DNA of 64,000 nt from Massilia mucilaginosa (GCF_011682145.1 NZ_WHJH01000006.1:1-64000); one strand, 5' to 3'. Counted from the first letter of the stretch, positions 1 through 9,642 are shown. The notes: generated by a model not told the origin, from the sequence alone. Numbers and translations: made by a program.

Positions 1-41
1 GCCGCAGTGGCAAGCCAAATGCTATCTGCCGACACATCCAT
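1..41 (-). CDS. tnpB: IS66 TnpB accessory protein, N-terminal fragment
   Basis: Only the first 13 complete codons lie in the window. They read MDVSADSIWLATA, which resembles the N-terminus of IS66 TnpB (Orf2), where a D-x-I-W-L-A motif is typical. The start codon overlaps the tnpA stop codon (TGATG), the usual translational coupling in these elements. TnpB is needed for IS66 transposition but its biochemical role is not settled. The gene is cut by the window edge and is not obviously broken. Confidence 0.6.
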   Translation of the reverse strand, partial: MDVSADSIWLATA

Positions 42-334
42 CACAGCGCCCGCATCAACTCGGCCAGCCAGCTGGCCGGCACGTCGAGCGGCACGGTCAC
101 GGTCCAGCCGCGTTCGCTGCGCAGAACAATACCGCTGGAAGCGCCAGTAGGCGTCACACGCACAGGCACAAATGCTGGTGACAACTGCGCTTCGCCCAGC
201 CGCCGCGCCCAGTAGCTGACCTGGCGCTGAGAGACACCGTTCTCAATAGCGAATGCGCGCTGGGACAGGCCGCTTGCCTGCCACCGTGCCACGCGCTCTT
301 GCCACTCGTTAATTTGCTCCACATTTGCCACCAT
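41..334 (-). CDS. tnpA: IS66 TnpA accessory protein
   Basis: This 97-residue protein has an N-terminal helix-turn-helix-like region (about residues 8-45, with SGLSQRAFAIENGVSQRQVSYW) typical of IS66 TnpA/Orf1, followed by a short beta-rich tail. Such proteins probably bind the element ends. The gene reads into the overlapping tnpB. A purine-rich ribosome-binding site (GAGGAG) sits about 6 nt upstream of the ATG. Nothing suggests it is damaged, so the element may still be intact beyond the window edge. Confidence 0.8.
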   Translation of the reverse strand: MVANVEQINEWQERVARWQASGLSQRAFAIENGVSQRQVSYWARRLGEAQLSPAFVPVRVTPTGASSGIVLRSERGWTVTVPLDVPASWLAELMRAL

Positions 335-375
335 ATTTCTCCTCGAAATTGAAGAAAGGAGTGTGGCCGCAGCGT

Positions 376-1014
376 TCAGGAATTCATAGATGGGTGGGCT
401 GGATGCTTACCAATAACTGCAAGCACACGCATTTCCTCATCAGGATCGAGACGTCGATCGCGTTCGGTATCCACTTTCAGCGTCCCGCCGTTCGCCAGGA
501 CCTGCCGCTCATCATCGGCGGAATAGGTAGCGAAACCGCGTTTAAACAGACGCAGGGGATTCTGTGCGAGGATCTCGGGGTGCGTGCGGAGAATCCAGTC
601 AAGGCAGCGGGCCAGAGCGCCATGGCGATGCCGTATCGTCGAAGGGGCGAGATTGAGCTCTCGTTTCATGCTGCGTATCCAGCTATTGGCCCAGTCGAAA
701 TTCATATTGGCACTGGTCAAGCCCAGCATCTGATTTTCAATGGTGCCCAGCAGCTTGGTTTCTGACACTGGTAACGCGTTCGCACGGACGTACTCAGCGA
801 TACAGCGCTTGAGCGACCAGGACGTCGACGGCCCTTTCCGCGGCTCCAGGAGGCTAGCTGGGACGATGCCTTGAGCGAGCAAGCCATCAAGCTGCTGCCC
901 GTAACGCTGCGCTTCGTCGAAAGTGTCAAACGTGGCCCAGAATGTCCTGGGCCACAGCTTGTTCTTCACGCTGAGCTGAAAGGTACCAGAGGGAGTGGTT
1001 TTGATCGAGGCCAT
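376..1014 (-). pseudogene. Tyrosine-type integrase, truncated by the IS66 insertion
   Basis: The reading frame gives 212 residues. The first 200 or so look like the arm-binding and core-binding domains of a phage or island integrase, including a terminal RDRRLDPDEE stretch that in this family comes just before the catalytic domain. The catalytic R-H-R-Y residues are absent. The frame enters the IS66 end at 410, so the last residues (KHPAHPSMNS) are encoded by the element. The gene starts 133 bp downstream of the 3' end of tRNA-Cys and runs in the same direction, the usual arrangement for an island integrated in a tRNA gene. The product should be inactive unless the element excises precisely. 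Confidence 0.75.
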
Positions 1015-1070
1015 GAATCCAAGATAGGACTCAAACGCCGAAAAGTCAAACGGCTAGTAGGCCGTTGTGA

Positions 1071-1100
1071 GGGAGGTGCACCTCCCGTGCCGGGAGGTGC
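1071..1100. repeat. Overlapping palindromes between integrase and tRNA-Cys
   Basis: A 16-bp perfect palindrome (1071-1086, GGGAGGTGCACCTCCC) overlaps a 10-bp perfect stem with a 3-nt loop (1078-1087 with 1091-1100). The GGAGGTGC module thus occurs three times in alternating orientation. It lies just upstream of the integrase start and downstream of the tRNA. It could be a binding site for an integrase or excisionase, an operator, or a terminator, though no T-run follows. The function is not known. Confidence 0.6.
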
Positions 1101-1146
1101 AGACCCTGTTCTAACAAGCTCAGAGTGAGCTAAGTCCTTGATTTTC

Positions 1147-1220
1147 TGGAGGCGAGGACGGGAATCGAACCCGTCTAAACGGCTTTGCAGGCCGCTGCAT
1201 AACCTCTTTGCTACCTCGCC
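1147..1220 (-). tRNA. tRNA-Cys (GCA)
   Basis: The minus strand folds as a complete cloverleaf with acceptor GGCGAGG/CCTCGCC, anticodon GCA in the loop CTGCAAA, T-arm GGGTTCGATTCCC and an encoded CCA at 1149-1147. It is the last gene of the tRNA operon that starts at the promoter near 1840. Its 3' end faces the integrase remnant, so the T-arm to CCA segment is the likely attachment site of the neighbouring island. Confidence 0.95.
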
Positions 1221-1286
1221 AGAGACTTGCTGCGCCACCCTTCTCGGGGTGACAAAAAAAGGAAGCGATGCTTCCCTTTTGAATTC

Positions 1287-1362
1287 TGGAGCGGGAGAAG
1301 AGTCTCGAACTCTCGACCTCAACCTTGGCAAGGTTGCGCTCTACCAACTGAGCTACTCCCGC
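1287..1362 (-). tRNA. tRNA-Gly (GCC), copy 1
   Basis: A 76-nt cloverleaf with acceptor GCGGGAG/CTCCCGC, anticodon GCC (loop TTGCCAA), a D-loop with GTTGGT, and encoded CCA. It is identical over its length to the three other copies in this operon. Confidence 0.96.
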
Positions 1363-1418
1363 ATTGGAGTTCTGCATTTTACAATTTACCGCTACTGCCT
1401 GCCTGACCCAGAACAAAC

Positions 1419-1494
1419 TGGAGCGGGAGAAGAGTCTCGAACTCTCGACCTCAACCTTGGCAAGGTTGCGCTCTACCAACTGAGCTACTCCCGC
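1419..1494 (-). tRNA. tRNA-Gly (GCC), copy 2
   Basis: Identical tRNA body to its neighbours, with encoded CCA. The spacer on its right (after 1494) is similar to the spacer after copy 1, both containing GGAGTyCTGCATTTTA, which points to tandem duplication of a tRNA-plus-spacer unit. Confidence 0.96.
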
Positions 1495-1547
1495 ATCGGA
1501 GTCCTGCATTTTACTACTTACCGCCACTTAAAGCCAGTCCAGAAAAC

Positions 1548-1623
1548 TGGAGCGGGAGAAGAGTCTCGAACTCTCGACCTCAACCTTGGCAAGGTTGCGC
1601 TCTACCAACTGAGCTACTCCCGC
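1548..1623 (-). tRNA. tRNA-Gly (GCC), copy 3
   Basis: Identical tRNA body to the other copies, with encoded CCA. The spacer to copy 4 is unrelated to the duplicated spacer seen around copies 1 and 2. Confidence 0.96.
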
Positions 1624-1700
1624 ATTTTTTCAAGACCATGATTATCGCAGAAACTGAGCAACATTTCAAGGATAACCTTACGACGTTATTTCCAGCTGAC

Positions 1701-1776
1701 TGGAGCGGGAGAAGAGTCTCGAACTCTCGACCTCAACCTTGGCAAGGTTGCGCTCTACCAACTGAGCTACTCCCGC
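1701..1776 (-). tRNA. tRNA-Gly (GCC), copy 4, promoter-proximal
   Basis: The first gene of the tRNA operon on the minus strand, about 40 nt downstream of the promoter -10 element. Identical body to the other three copies, with encoded CCA. Confidence 0.96.
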
Positions 1777-1816
1777 GTATTACAGCATCGTTACAACATC
1801 GTCACAACAGGGCGGC

Positions 1817-1844
1817 ATTATAGAGGATCTGAACAGGCTGTCAA
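1817..1844 (-). promoter_or_regulatory. Sigma-70 promoter of the tRNA operon
   Basis: Read on the minus strand: a perfect TTGACA (1844-1839), a 16-bp spacer and a perfect TATAAT (1822-1817). The next bases are GCCGCCC, a GC-rich discriminator of the kind found in promoters under stringent (ppGpp) control. Both hexamers match consensus, fitting strong expression of stable RNA. Confidence 0.85.
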
Positions 1845-1867
1845 GGATCGACAAACAATTACTGCGA

Positions 1868-2452
1868 TCAATCCATCATGCCGCCCTTTTCCTTGATCAG
1901 CGGCCAGGCCAGGCGCATGTAATAGAACATCGACCAGACGGTCAGCACGGCGGCCAGCACCATCAGGTATTCGCCCAACAGCTGGGTGTCGATGAAGCGG
2001 AACAGCATGTCATGCCACAGCAGCAGCGGGATGGCGGTCATCTGGGCGGCGGTCTTGATCTTGCCGATCGAGCTGACCGCGACCGAACGCGAGGCGCCGA
2101 TCTGCGCCATCCATTCGCGCAGCGCCGAAATGGCGATTTCGCGGCCGATGATGATGAAGGCGATGAAATGGTCGACCCGGTCCAGGTGCACCAGCACCAG
2201 CAGCGCGCCGGCCACCATCAACTTGTCGGCCACCGGATCGAGGAAGGCGCCGAAGGCCGAGGTCTGGTTCCAGCGGCGCGCCAGGAAGCCGTCGAACCAG
2301 TCGGTGACGGCGGCGATGACGAACACCAGGGTGGCCGCCATGTCCTGGTCGGAGCGCGGCAGCCAGTGCACCGGCAGGTAGTACACGCCGACGACGAGCG
2401 GAATCAGGGCTACACGTAACCAGGTCAGGAGAATCGGGATATTAAAGGGCAT
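1868..2452 (-). CDS. pgsA: CDP-diacylglycerol-glycerol-3-phosphate 3-phosphatidyltransferase
   Basis: The enzyme makes phosphatidylglycerol phosphate from CDP-diacylglycerol and glycerol 3-phosphate, the committed step to phosphatidylglycerol and cardiolipin, in the inner membrane. At 194 residues it is full length. The CDP-alcohol phosphotransferase signature is complete: DWFDGFLARRW at about residues 51-61, then G...D...D in GAFLDPVADK. Several hydrophobic segments fit a polytopic membrane protein. It lies downstream of uvrC and upstream of tRNA-Gly/tRNA-Cys genes, an order also known in Escherichia coli (uvrC-pgsA-glyW-cysT). Confidence 0.93.
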   Translation of the reverse strand: MPFNIPILLTWLRVALIPLVVGVYYLPVHWLPRSDQDMAATLVFVIAAVTDWFDGFLARRWNQTSAFGAFLDPVADKLMVAGALLVLVHLDRVDHFIAFIIIGREIAISALREWMAQIGASRSVAVSSIGKIKTAAQMTAIPLLLWHDMLFRFIDTQLLGEYLMVLAAVLTVWSMFYYMRLAWPLIKEKGGMMD

Positions 2453-2573
2453 AGAGGGGGGCGCACTGGTTAAGCGTTGATAGATGCTTGCGCCGCTAGT
2501 CTACCTTGCTCACGCTGTTTTAACCAGTTTGGGCCGTGCGCGGGGGGAACCGGCACGGCCCGCGTCAATATCG

Positions 2574-4451
2574 TCAATGCAGCTGCTTGTAAATCTCTTC
2601 GGCCAGCTGGGTCGAAATGCCTTCGACCGACATCAGGTCTTCGACGCTGGCGTCGACCACGCCGCGCAGGCCGCCGAAGCGCGCCAGCAGCTTCTGGCGG
2701 CGCTTGGCGCCGATGCCCTCGATCTCTTCCAGGCGCGAGGTCTGGCGCGTCTTGGCGCGCTTGGCGCGCATGCCGGTGATGGCAAAGCGGTGCGCCTCGT
2801 CGCGGATCAGGGCGACCAGCATCAGCGCCGCCGATTCCTTGCCCAGTTCCTGCGACGCGCGTCCGTCGACGAACATCAATGTCTCGAGGCCGACCCGGCG
2901 GCCCTCCCCTTTGGCCACGCCGACGATCAGCGAGATATCCAGGCCCAGTTCGGCGAACACCTGGCGCGCCATTTCGATCTGGCCCTTGCCGCCGTCGATC
3001 AGCACCACGTCGGGCATGACGCCGTCGCCGTTGGCGACCTTTTCGTAGCGCCGCATCAGCACCTGGCGCATGGCCGCGTAGTCGTCGCCCGGCGTGATGC
3101 CGTTGATGTTGTAGCGCCGGTACTCGCCGTTCTGCATGGCGTGGTGATGGAACACCACGCACGAGGCCTGCGTGGCCTCGCCCTGCGTATGGCTGATGTC
3201 GAAGCACTCGATGCGCAGCGCATCGAGGTCGCTCGCGTCGAGCGCGAGCGCTTCGGCCAGCGCGCGCGTGCGCGATTGCTGCGAGCCCTGTTCCGACAGC
3301 AGGCGCGCCAGCGAAATGTCGGCGCCCTTCTGCGCCATCTCGAGCCACTGGCGGCGCTGCCCCTGCGGCTGGAAGATCAGGTTGATGCGGTGTCCGCACT
3401 GCTCGGTGAGCGCCACCATCAGGGCCGGCTGGTCGAATTCGATATTCAGGATCAGCACTCCGGGGATGAATTTTTCGCTGTAGTGCTGCGCCAGGAACGC
3501 GGCCAGCACCTCGACTTCGATCGACCCTTCCGCGATCGCGGCGGCATCGCTGACCTGGGTCGGGAAGTAGGCCCGGTCGCCCAGGTGGCGCCCGCCGCGC
3601 ACCATGGCCAGGTTGACGCAGGCGCGCCCGCCCTGCACCACCACGGCGATGATGTCGACATCGGCGTCGCCGCCGGTCTCCATGCTTTGCTGGTGCAGCA
3701 CGCGCGCCAGCGACTGGATCTGGTTGCGCACGGCGGCGGCCTGCTCGAATTTGAGTTCGCCCGCGAAGGCGTGCATCTTCGCTTCCAGGTCGGCCATCAC
3801 CTCACTCTGGCGCCCGCGCAAAAATTTGGCGGCGTTGTCGACATCGAGCTTGTATTCGTCAGGCGTGATCAGGTCCACGCAGGGCGCGCTGCAGCGGCCG
3901 ATCTGGTGCAGCAGGCAGGGGCGCGTGCGGTTCGAAAACACGCTGTCCTCGCAGGTGCGCAGCATGAACACCTTCTGCAGGATCTGCATCGACTCCTTGA
4001 CCGCCCACGCGCTCGGGAAGGGACCGAAATACTGGTTCTTCTTGTCGACCGCGCCGCGGTAGTAGGCCATGCGCGGCACGTCCTGCCCGCTGATCTTCAG
4101 GTAGGGATACGATTTATCGTCGCGGAACAGGATGTTGAAACGCGGCTTGAGCGTCTTGATCAGGTTGTTTTCGAGGATCAGCGCTTCGGCCTCGCTGTGC
4201 GTGACGGTGGTTTCGAGGCGCGCGATGCGCTCGACCATCATGGCGATGCGCGGGCTGGACAAATTCTTCTGGAAGTAGCTCGAGACGCGCTTCTTCAGGT
4301 CGCGCGCCTTGCCCACGTACAGGACCGCATCGTTGGCGTCGAAATAGCGGTACACGCCGGGCAGGCCGGGCAGCTTGGCGACGGTGGCCAGCACCTGTTC
4401 GCGCGCGCCCGGGTCGGGTGCGGCGCTGGTATCGGGAGTTACATCGGTCAT
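2574..4451 (-). CDS. uvrC: Excinuclease ABC subunit C
   Basis: UvrC cuts the damaged strand on both sides of a lesion in nucleotide excision repair, after loading by UvrB. With an ATG start at 4451 the protein has 625 residues; an in-frame TTG at 4472 would add seven. Visible parts in order: an N-terminal GIY-YIG nuclease (GVYRYF...LYVGKA), a Cys cluster (CEDSVF...[13 protein letters not shown]), a UVR domain binding UvrB ([21 protein letters not shown]), the RNase H-like nuclease region ([19 protein letters not shown]) and C-terminal helix-hairpin-helix motifs ([16 protein letters not shown]). It lies 26 nt downstream of acpS and probably shares that transcript. Confidence 0.95.
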   Translation of the reverse strand: MTDVTPDTSAAPDPGAREQVLATVAKLPGLPGVYRYFDANDAVLYVGKARDLKKRVSSYFQKNLSSPRIAMMVERIARLETTVTHSEAEALILENNLIKTLKPRFNILFRDDKSYPYLKISGQDVPRMAYYRGAVDKKNQYFGPFPSAWAVKESMQILQKVFMLRTCEDSVFSNRTRPCLLHQIGRCSAPCVDLITPDEYKLDVDNAAKFLRGRQSEVMADLEAKMHAFAGELKFEQAAAVRNQIQSLARVLHQQSMETGGDADVDIIAVVVQGGRACVNLAMVRGGRHLGDRAYFPTQVSDAAAIAEGSIEVEVLAAFLAQHYSEKFIPGVLILNIEFDQPALMVALTEQCGHRINLIFQPQGQRRQWLEMAQKGADISLARLLSEQGSQQSRTRALAEALALDASDLDALRIECFDISHTQGEATQASCVVFHHHAMQNGEYRRYNINGITPGDDYAAMRQVLMRRYEKVANGDGVMPDVVLIDGGKGQIEMARQVFAELGLDISLIVGVAKGEGRRVGLETLMFVDGRASQELGKESAALMLVALIRDEAHRFAITGMRAKRAKTRQTSRLEEIEGIGAKRRQKLLARFGGLRGVVDASVEDLMSVEGISTQLAEEIYKQLH

Positions 4452-4477
4452 GGCAAAATCAATCCGGGTCAATTCAA

Positions 4478-4870
4478 CTAGGCTTGCCGGGTGACGATCA
4501 CGAAGGCGACGCCGTATTCGGCTTCATCGCTCACCGTCACCTGGGCGCAAAGCCCATTTTGCCGCATAAAGTCGGCCAGCGCGCCACTGCACACCATCAC
4601 TGGCTGGCCTTGCGGCGTATTGAGCATCTGGGCGCTGCGCCAGGCCATCGGCGCGCGCAGCCCGAGGCCGAGCGCCTTGGAGAATGCTTCCTTGGCCGCG
4701 AAGCGCGTGGCCAGGTAGCGCAGGCCGCGCACAGCGTTCTGTTCGCGGCGCTGGCGGAACACCGCCAGTTCGTCCTCGCCCAGGATCTTCGAGGCGAAGC
4801 GCTCGCTGCGCGCCAGCGCCGCGCCGATGCGGGACACCTGCACGATGTCGGTGCCGATCCCGTAGATCAT
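4478..4870 (-). CDS. acpS: Holo-[acyl-carrier-protein] synthase
   Basis: AcpS transfers 4'-phosphopantetheine from coenzyme A to a serine of acyl carrier protein, activating fatty-acid synthesis. The 130-residue protein has the family start [12 protein letters not shown] (Asp near residue 7 binds Mg2+) and the second conserved motif [12 protein letters not shown]. Its start overlaps the pdxJ stop by 4 bp (ATGA), so the two are translationally coupled, as in many proteobacteria. Confidence 0.94.
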   Translation of the reverse strand: MIYGIGTDIVQVSRIGAALARSERFASKILGEDELAVFRQRREQNAVRGLRYLATRFAAKEAFSKALGLGLRAPMAWRSAQMLNTPQGQPVMVCSGALADFMRQNGLCAQVTVSDEAEYGVAFVIVTRQA

Positions 4871-5640
4871 CGCGCTACGGACGCTCCCGCCGCCAGGCGC
4901 GCCGCGACCATGATCGCCTTCATCTCGCGCACCGCGTTCTCGAATCCGGCGAACAGCGCGTGCGCGACGATCGCGTGGCCAATATTGAGTTCGCCGATAT
5001 CGGCCATCGCCGCAATCGCCTGCACGTTCTGGTAGTGCAGGCCGTGGCCGGCGTTGACCTTGAGCCCGCGCGAGACGCCGTAGCGCGCACCAAGCCGGAT
5101 CCGCTCGAGTTCCTGCGCCAGTTGATCCTGGCCGGCTTCGGCGTAGCGGCCGGTATGCAGTTCGATCACCGGTACGCCAAGGTCGGCGGCGGCGCCGATC
5201 TGCGCTTCGTCGGCGTCGATGAAGAGGCTGACGCGAATGCCCTCCCCCTGCAGCTGCTTGACCGCCGCTTCGACCTCCTTGTAATAGCGGATCACATCGA
5301 GGCCGCCTTCGGTGGTCACTTCCTCGCGCCGCTCGGGCACCAGGCAGACATCCTGCGGGCGCACCGAGCAGGCAAAATCGACCATCTCGCGCGTGACCGC
5401 CGCTTCCAGGTTCATGCGCGTCATCAGCTGCGGGCGCAGCGCAATCACGTCGGCGTCCTTGATGTGGCGCCGGTCTTCGCGCAGATGCAGGGTGATCACG
5501 TCGGCGCCGGCCTGCTCGGCCAGGATCGCCGCGCGCAGCGGGTCCGGATAGACGGTGCCGCGCGCATTGCGCAAGGTCGCCACATGGTCGATGTTCACAC
5601 CCAGGTCGATGACCGGGCCATTCGGTTGGAGAAAGCTCAT
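4867..5640 (-). CDS. pdxJ: Pyridoxine 5'-phosphate synthase
   Basis: PdxJ condenses 1-deoxy-D-xylulose 5-phosphate with 3-amino-2-oxopropyl phosphate to give pyridoxine 5'-phosphate, the last ring-forming step of vitamin B6 synthesis. The 257-residue protein has the conserved [13 protein letters not shown] near the N-terminus, [16 protein letters not shown], and [10 protein letters not shown], all typical of this TIM-barrel family. It is followed by the overlapping acpS and preceded by recO, the conserved recO-pdxJ-acpS order. Confidence 0.95.
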   Translation of the reverse strand: MSFLQPNGPVIDLGVNIDHVATLRNARGTVYPDPLRAAILAEQAGADVITLHLREDRRHIKDADVIALRPQLMTRMNLEAAVTREMVDFACSVRPQDVCLVPERREEVTTEGGLDVIRYYKEVEAAVKQLQGEGIRVSLFIDADEAQIGAAADLGVPVIELHTGRYAEAGQDQLAQELERIRLGARYGVSRGLKVNAGHGLHYQNVQAIAAMADIGELNIGHAIVAHALFAGFENAVREMKAIMVAARLAAGASVAR

Positions 5641-5687
5641 AGGGTTGCTCGCTTGCGTGGTTGCGTGATGATGGTTGCGTAATCAGC

Positions 5688-6509
5688 TTATAACTGCATC
5701 AGGTCGATCAGGATCTGGCGCGTGTTCAGGGTGGCGCCGCCCAGCTGGTGCGCCAGCAGGAAGCGCAGCAGGAGCTTGCTCTGCGCCTGCGTGACAGGGT
5801 CGCCGTAGTCTTCGCGCTCCATGTCGAGCAGGGTCTTGCCGCACACCACAGGCCAGCTGTCGCCAGCGCGCGCCGGGCGCGCGCCGCGCTCGGGGTCGAC
5901 CACGTAGTCGCCCTCCGGCTCGACCGCCGCGCGGGTGCTGGTGCAGCGGGTCAGGTCGGCCGCCACGCCTGTCTCTTTAAGTAAGGCCCGTTCGAATTTT
6001 CGCAAGACCACCGGCGCCGGTTCGTTATGCGCCAGCTGGTTCAGGGTCGAGACGTAGTGGTCGAACAACAGCGGATGCGGGTCGTCGCGCGCGATCAGCT
6101 TGACCAGCAGTTCGTTCAGGTAGAAGCCGCACAGCAGCGCGGTCTTTTCGAGGGGGAGCATGCCGCCCACCCACTCGGCGTCGATCAGGGTGCGCAGCTC
6201 GGACCTGCCGCTCCACGCCGCTTGCAGCGGCTGGAAGGTCTGCAGCACGCCGCGCAGTTTCGACAGCGGCCGCTTGGCGCCCTTGGCGACCAGGCCCACG
6301 CGGCCGAAGTCGCGCGTGAACATGTCGACGATCAGGCTGGTTTCTTTGTAGGGATAACTGTGCAGCACGAAGGCTGGCTGGCCGCTGACTTTTTCCACGC
6401 GCTGGGGCGCGCGCCGCCTGGCGGGCGCCGCCGCGGTCGTCGCTGCCGGGGTGGCGGGCGCCGCCGGCGCTGGTACGGCGACGGTCAGGTCGGCGTCGGT
6501 AATGGGCAT
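5688..6509 (-). CDS. recO: DNA repair protein RecO
   Basis: RecO works with RecR to load RecA on single-stranded DNA gaps coated by SSB. The OB-fold starts at about residue 43 ([21 protein letters not shown]) and is followed by a helical region. The first 40 residues are an Ala/Pro-rich extension ([13 protein letters not shown]) that is not part of the conserved fold. No four-cysteine zinc site is seen. It sits between era and pdxJ, 18 nt from era. Confidence 0.9.
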   Translation of the reverse strand: MPITDADLTVAVPAPAAPATPAATTAAAPARRRAPQRVEKVSGQPAFVLHSYPYKETSLIVDMFTRDFGRVGLVAKGAKRPLSKLRGVLQTFQPLQAAWSGRSELRTLIDAEWVGGMLPLEKTALLCGFYLNELLVKLIARDDPHPLLFDHYVSTLNQLAHNEPAPVVLRKFERALLKETGVAADLTRCTSTRAAVEPEGDYVVDPERGARPARAGDSWPVVCGKTLLDMEREDYGDPVTQAQSKLLLRFLLAHQLGGATLNTRQILIDLMQL

Positions 6510-6527
6510 GCGGGCCGCGGCTGCGCC

Positions 6528-7430
6528 TTATTCGTAGCCGTAGGCGCGCAGGCCGGCTTCATTGTCGGCCCAACCGGACTTGACCTTGACCCAGATTTCC
6601 AGGTACACCGGGCCGCCGAACAGCTTTTCCATGTCGAGCCGCGACTGGGTCGAGACTTCCTTCAGGCGCGCGCCCTTGTTGCCGATGACCATGGACTTGT
6701 GGGTGTCGCGCTCGACCAGGATGGCGGCGAACACGCGCCGCAGGTCGCCTTCCTGTTCGAATTTTTCGATCAAGACGGTGCTGGTGTACGGCAGCTCGTC
6801 GCCGACCAGGCGGAACAGTTTTTCGCGCACGATTTCGGACGCGAGGAATTTTTCGCTGCGGTCGGTGATGTCATCCGGGCCGAACACCGGCGCGTTCTCA
6901 GGCAGCAGGCGCTTGATTTCGTTTTGCAGGCCGTCGAGCTGGAACTTGAGCTTGGCGGACACCGGCACGATGGCCGCGAAATCATGCTTGGCCGCGATCT
7001 GCTGGGCGAACGGCATCAGTGCCGCCTTGTCCTTGACCCGGTCCGACTTGTTGATCACCAGGATGCACGGCACGTCGCTCGGCAACAGGTCGATCACTTG
7101 CTGGTCGGCCGGCCCGAAGGTGCCCGCTTCGATCAGGTACAGGATCACGTCGGCCGAAATGAGGGTGTTGGTCACCGTCTTGTTGAGCGTCTTGTTGAGC
7201 GCATTCGAGTGGCGCGTCTGGAAGCCCGGCGTGTCGACGTAAATGAACTGGGCGTCGTCCACGGTCTGGATGCCGGTGATGCGGTGGCGCGTGGTCTGCG
7301 CCTTGCGCGAGGTGATCGAGACCTTGGCGCCGATCAGCACGTTCATCAGGGTCGATTTGCCCACGTTCGGGCGGCCGACGATGGCGATATAGCCACAACG
7401 GAAGTTTTCGGGGGTAGTTGTGGCGTTCAT
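6528..7430 (-). CDS. era: GTPase Era
   Basis: Era is an essential GTPase that binds the 3' end of 16S rRNA and helps 30S maturation. The ATG at 7430 gives 300 residues, the normal length. It shows G1 GRPNVGKS, G3 DTPGFQ, G4 NKSD and a C-terminal KH domain ([15 protein letters not shown]...[11 protein letters not shown]). A longer upstream frame exists but overlaps rnc and is not family-like. The start overlaps the rnc stop by 4 bp (ATGA), the conserved rnc-era coupling. Confidence 0.95.
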   Translation of the reverse strand: MNATTTPENFRCGYIAIVGRPNVGKSTLMNVLIGAKVSITSRKAQTTRHRITGIQTVDDAQFIYVDTPGFQTRHSNALNKTLNKTVTNTLISADVILYLIEAGTFGPADQQVIDLLPSDVPCILVINKSDRVKDKAALMPFAQQIAAKHDFAAIVPVSAKLKFQLDGLQNEIKRLLPENAPVFGPDDITDRSEKFLASEIVREKLFRLVGDELPYTSTVLIEKFEQEGDLRRVFAAILVERDTHKSMVIGNKGARLKEVSTQSRLDMEKLFGGPVYLEIWVKVKSGWADNEAGLRAYGYE

Positions 7431-8275
7431 GCTGATTTCGTTTCTGGATGCGGGTGTTGAGGGGTTTTGGCGTCGACCGGCAAGGCGCCGTCGTCGTCGC
7501 CATGGGAATCGGGATCGGCGTCGCTCTGGATGGTGGCGATGCCGGCCAGCTTGAGCTGGGCGGCGCGCGGCTTGGCCTTGCGGCCGGCCGCCGGGGTTTT
7601 CAGCAGGGCTTGCTCGGCCACCTCGAGCGCGAGCTTGGCGGCGGCCTGTTCGCCGGCGCGGCGGCTGCCGCCACGGCCGTAGACCTGGATGCCGAGCTTG
7701 GGCACCAGGCATTCGATTTCGAATTCCTGGCTGTGCGCGGCGCCATGGGTGGCCACCACGTTGTAAGTCGGCAAAGAGATCTTTTTGCTTTGCAGGAATT
7801 CCTGCAAGAGCGTCTTGGCATCCTTGCCCAGGGTGCGCGGGTCGACCGAGTCGAGGATGGGAATATAGAAGGCGCGGATGACGTCGCGCGCGGCATTGAA
7901 ACCGGCGTCGAGGAAAATCGCGCCCAGCAGCGCTTCGAGCGTATCGGCCAGGATCGAGGGACGGCGGAAACCGCCCGACTTGAGCTCGCCCTCGCCCAGG
8001 CGCAGGAACTGCGACAGTTCCAGCTTCTGGGCGATTTCGTAGAGCGATTGCTGCTTGACCAGGTTGGCGCGCAGGCGCGACAGGTCGCCCTCGTCGATGG
8101 CGGCAAAGCGCTCGTACAGGACCGAGGCCACCACGCAGTTCAGGATCGAATCGCCCAAAAACTCGAGGCGCTCGTTATGCAAACTGCTGTGGCTGCGGTG
8201 CGTCAAGGCTTGCTGCAACAGGCCAGCATCCTGGAACGTATACCCTAAGCGCGTTTGCAATAACTGAAGATTCAT
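7427..8275 (-). CDS. rnc: Ribonuclease III
   Basis: RNase III cleaves double-stranded RNA in rRNA and mRNA processing. The 282-residue protein has the catalytic signature [14 protein letters not shown] at about residues 33-46, a second acidic site ([15 protein letters not shown]) and a C-terminal double-stranded RNA-binding domain to about residue 222. The last 60 residues ([10 protein letters not shown]...HPHPETKSA) are a low-complexity tail beyond the usual end. It is coupled to era. Confidence 0.95.
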   Translation of the reverse strand: MNLQLLQTRLGYTFQDAGLLQQALTHRSHSSLHNERLEFLGDSILNCVVASVLYERFAAIDEGDLSRLRANLVKQQSLYEIAQKLELSQFLRLGEGELKSGGFRRPSILADTLEALLGAIFLDAGFNAARDVIRAFYIPILDSVDPRTLGKDAKTLLQEFLQSKKISLPTYNVVATHGAAHSQEFEIECLVPKLGIQVYGRGGSRRAGEQAAAKLALEVAEQALLKTPAAGRKAKPRAAQLKLAGIATIQSDADPDSHGDDDGALPVDAKTPQHPHPETKSA

Positions 8276-8301
8276 GTGTCGGACTTCTTGGTTGGACTGC
8301 C

Positions 8302-8715
8302 TTAACGGACGGGTTCAGCTGGTTTTTCAGGAATCTTGCCGCTTGGATCGGTGGTGCCGGAATAATCGATCAGCAAGGTGACGTTGGTGATCAGCGGGAT
8401 GCGCGCGGTATAGTCGAACGCGACCTGGGTCTCGCCGGTATCCTTAGTAATGATCAGATCGGTACCCTTGATGGAGTCGATGCGGTTGATATCGGCGTGC
8501 TTGTCGAAGGCCAGCTGGATCTCGCGCACCGTGCCATCGGTCTTCTTGGCCGCCATGACGCCTTCCTTGACCGAGCGGTATTCCAGGAAGGTCGGAAAGA
8601 CTTTCATGGCAAACATGGCAAGAAACATGATGATTGCCAGCACAAAAATCAGGCCAACCAGGGAAACGCCCTGCTGCTTGGCCAGATTGGCCGGTTTCGG
8701 TCCGTACATAGTCAA
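8302..8715 (-). CDS. DUF4845 membrane protein
   Basis: This 137-residue protein has a basic N-terminal tail, one transmembrane segment (about residues 18-40, [20 protein letters not shown]) and a soluble C-terminal part rich in beta strands. It belongs to the DUF4845 family, usually found between lepB and rnc in betaproteobacteria, as here. The N-terminus resembles a prepilin-like helix but has no clear peptidase site. The function is unknown. The start could also be the ATG two codons later. Confidence 0.8.
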   Translation of the reverse strand: MTMYGPKPANLAKQQGVSLVGLIFVLAIIMFLAMFAMKVFPTFLEYRSVKEGVMAAKKTDGTVREIQLAFDKHADINRIDSIKGTDLIITKDTGETQVAFDYTARIPLITNVTLLIDYSGTTDPSGKIPEKPAEPVR

Positions 8716-8727
8716 TTCCCTGTGATG

Positions 8728-9642
8728 TTAGTCAATGCTGCCGATGCGTTTGAGGCTACTGAAATTCATCCAGACGAAAAACGCCTTGCCGACGATATTC
8801 TTGTTCGGGACGAATCCCCAGTAGCGGCTGTCGGCGCTGTTGTCGCGATTATCACCCATCATAAAGTAATTGCCCGGAGGTACGACACAAGTAAACTGGT
8901 CGGTGCTGTAGGTGCAGGCTTCGTGTTGCGGGAAGGCCTTGACCTGCTCCGGGTTATACGTCAGCTTGCCCGGCTCGTTCAAGATGCGGTGCGGCGGCGC
9001 CGACAGGGTTTCCGTGAATTGCTTATGGTACACGAGTCTTTCGTCGTCAAGGTAGTCGTCCAGCGGCGCGTAGCCGAGTTCCTTGCCGTTGACCGAGAGG
9101 CGCTTGTTGGCGTAGGTGATTTTATCACCGGGCACGCCGACGACCCGCTTGATGTAGTCCTGCGACATGTCTTCCGGGTACTTGAACACCATCACGTCGC
9201 CGCGCTGCGGGTCGTTGACGTCGATGATCTTCTGGTTCAGCACCGGCAGGCGGATGCCGTAGGTGAACTTGTTCACCAGGATCAGGTCGCCGATCATGAG
9301 GGTCGGCACCATCGAACCCGAGGGAATCTTGAACGGCTCGTACAGGAACGAGCGCAGGATGAACACCAGCGCGATCACCGGAAAGAAACTGCCCGAATAC
9401 TCGATCCAGACCGGCTGGCGCAGGATCGCCGCGGTGATCGAGTCGCGGCTGGTGTTGTCGACCTTGATGCCTTCGGCGGTCAGCTTGGCATTGCGCGCGT
9501 CGAAGGCGGCCAGGGCCGCATCGGCCGCGGCGCGCCGCTGGCGCGCGAAGTAGAACACATCCAGACACCAGATAATGCCCGTGAGCACCATCGCCACGAA
9601 CAGGATCAGTGCAAAATTCCCTAAGATAAACTGCAGGTTCAT
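8728..9642 (-). CDS. lepB: Signal peptidase I
   Basis: LepB removes signal peptides from secreted proteins at the outer face of the inner membrane. The 304-residue protein has two N-terminal membrane segments (about 8-28 and 85-100), the catalytic serine in PSGSMVPTL at about residue 110, the general-base lysine in [11 protein letters not shown] and the C-terminal box [14 protein letters not shown]. Its start overlaps the lepA stop by 4 bp, the classical lepA-lepB coupling. Confidence 0.95.
   Translation of the reverse strand: MNLQFILGNFALILFVAMVLTGIIWCLDVFYFARQRRAAADAALAAFDARNAKLTAEGIKVDNTSRDSITAAILRQPVWIEYSGSFFPVIALVFILRSFLYEPFKIPSGSMVPTLMIGDLILVNKFTYGIRLPVLNQKIIDVNDPQRGDVMVFKYPEDMSQDYIKRVVGVPGDKITYANKRLSVNGKELGYAPLDDYLDDERLVYHKQFTETLSAPPHRILNEPGKLTYNPEQVKAFPQHEACTYSTDQFTCVVPPGNYFMMGDNRDNSADSRYWGFVPNKNIVGKAFFVWMNFSSLKRIGSID

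Larger units (their letters stand above)
1..410 (-). mobile_element. IS66-family insertion element, one end only
   Basis: The element runs off the left edge of the window. It carries tnpA and the start of tnpB, the two accessory genes typical of IS66 elements, in their usual overlapping order. Read on the minus strand, a terminus beginning GTAAGC lies at 410, as is usual for IS66 inverted repeats, and it falls inside the recombinase reading frame that comes from the right. The transposase gene tnpC and the far end are outside the window, so the expected 8-bp target duplication cannot be checked. Confidence 0.75.

Noticed and set aside
1138-1823. Plus-strand frames with three repeats (GAGEESRTLDLNLG) and a repeat array that could suggest CRISPR
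   Set aside because: The repeats are the four tRNA-Gly genes; each folds as a complete cloverleaf with encoded CCA.
2484-4481. A 665-codon open frame on the plus strand across uvrC
   Set aside because: It is the antisense shadow of uvrC, with the His/Asp/Gln-rich composition typical of antisense frames in GC-rich genes. The sense frame has clear UvrC domains.
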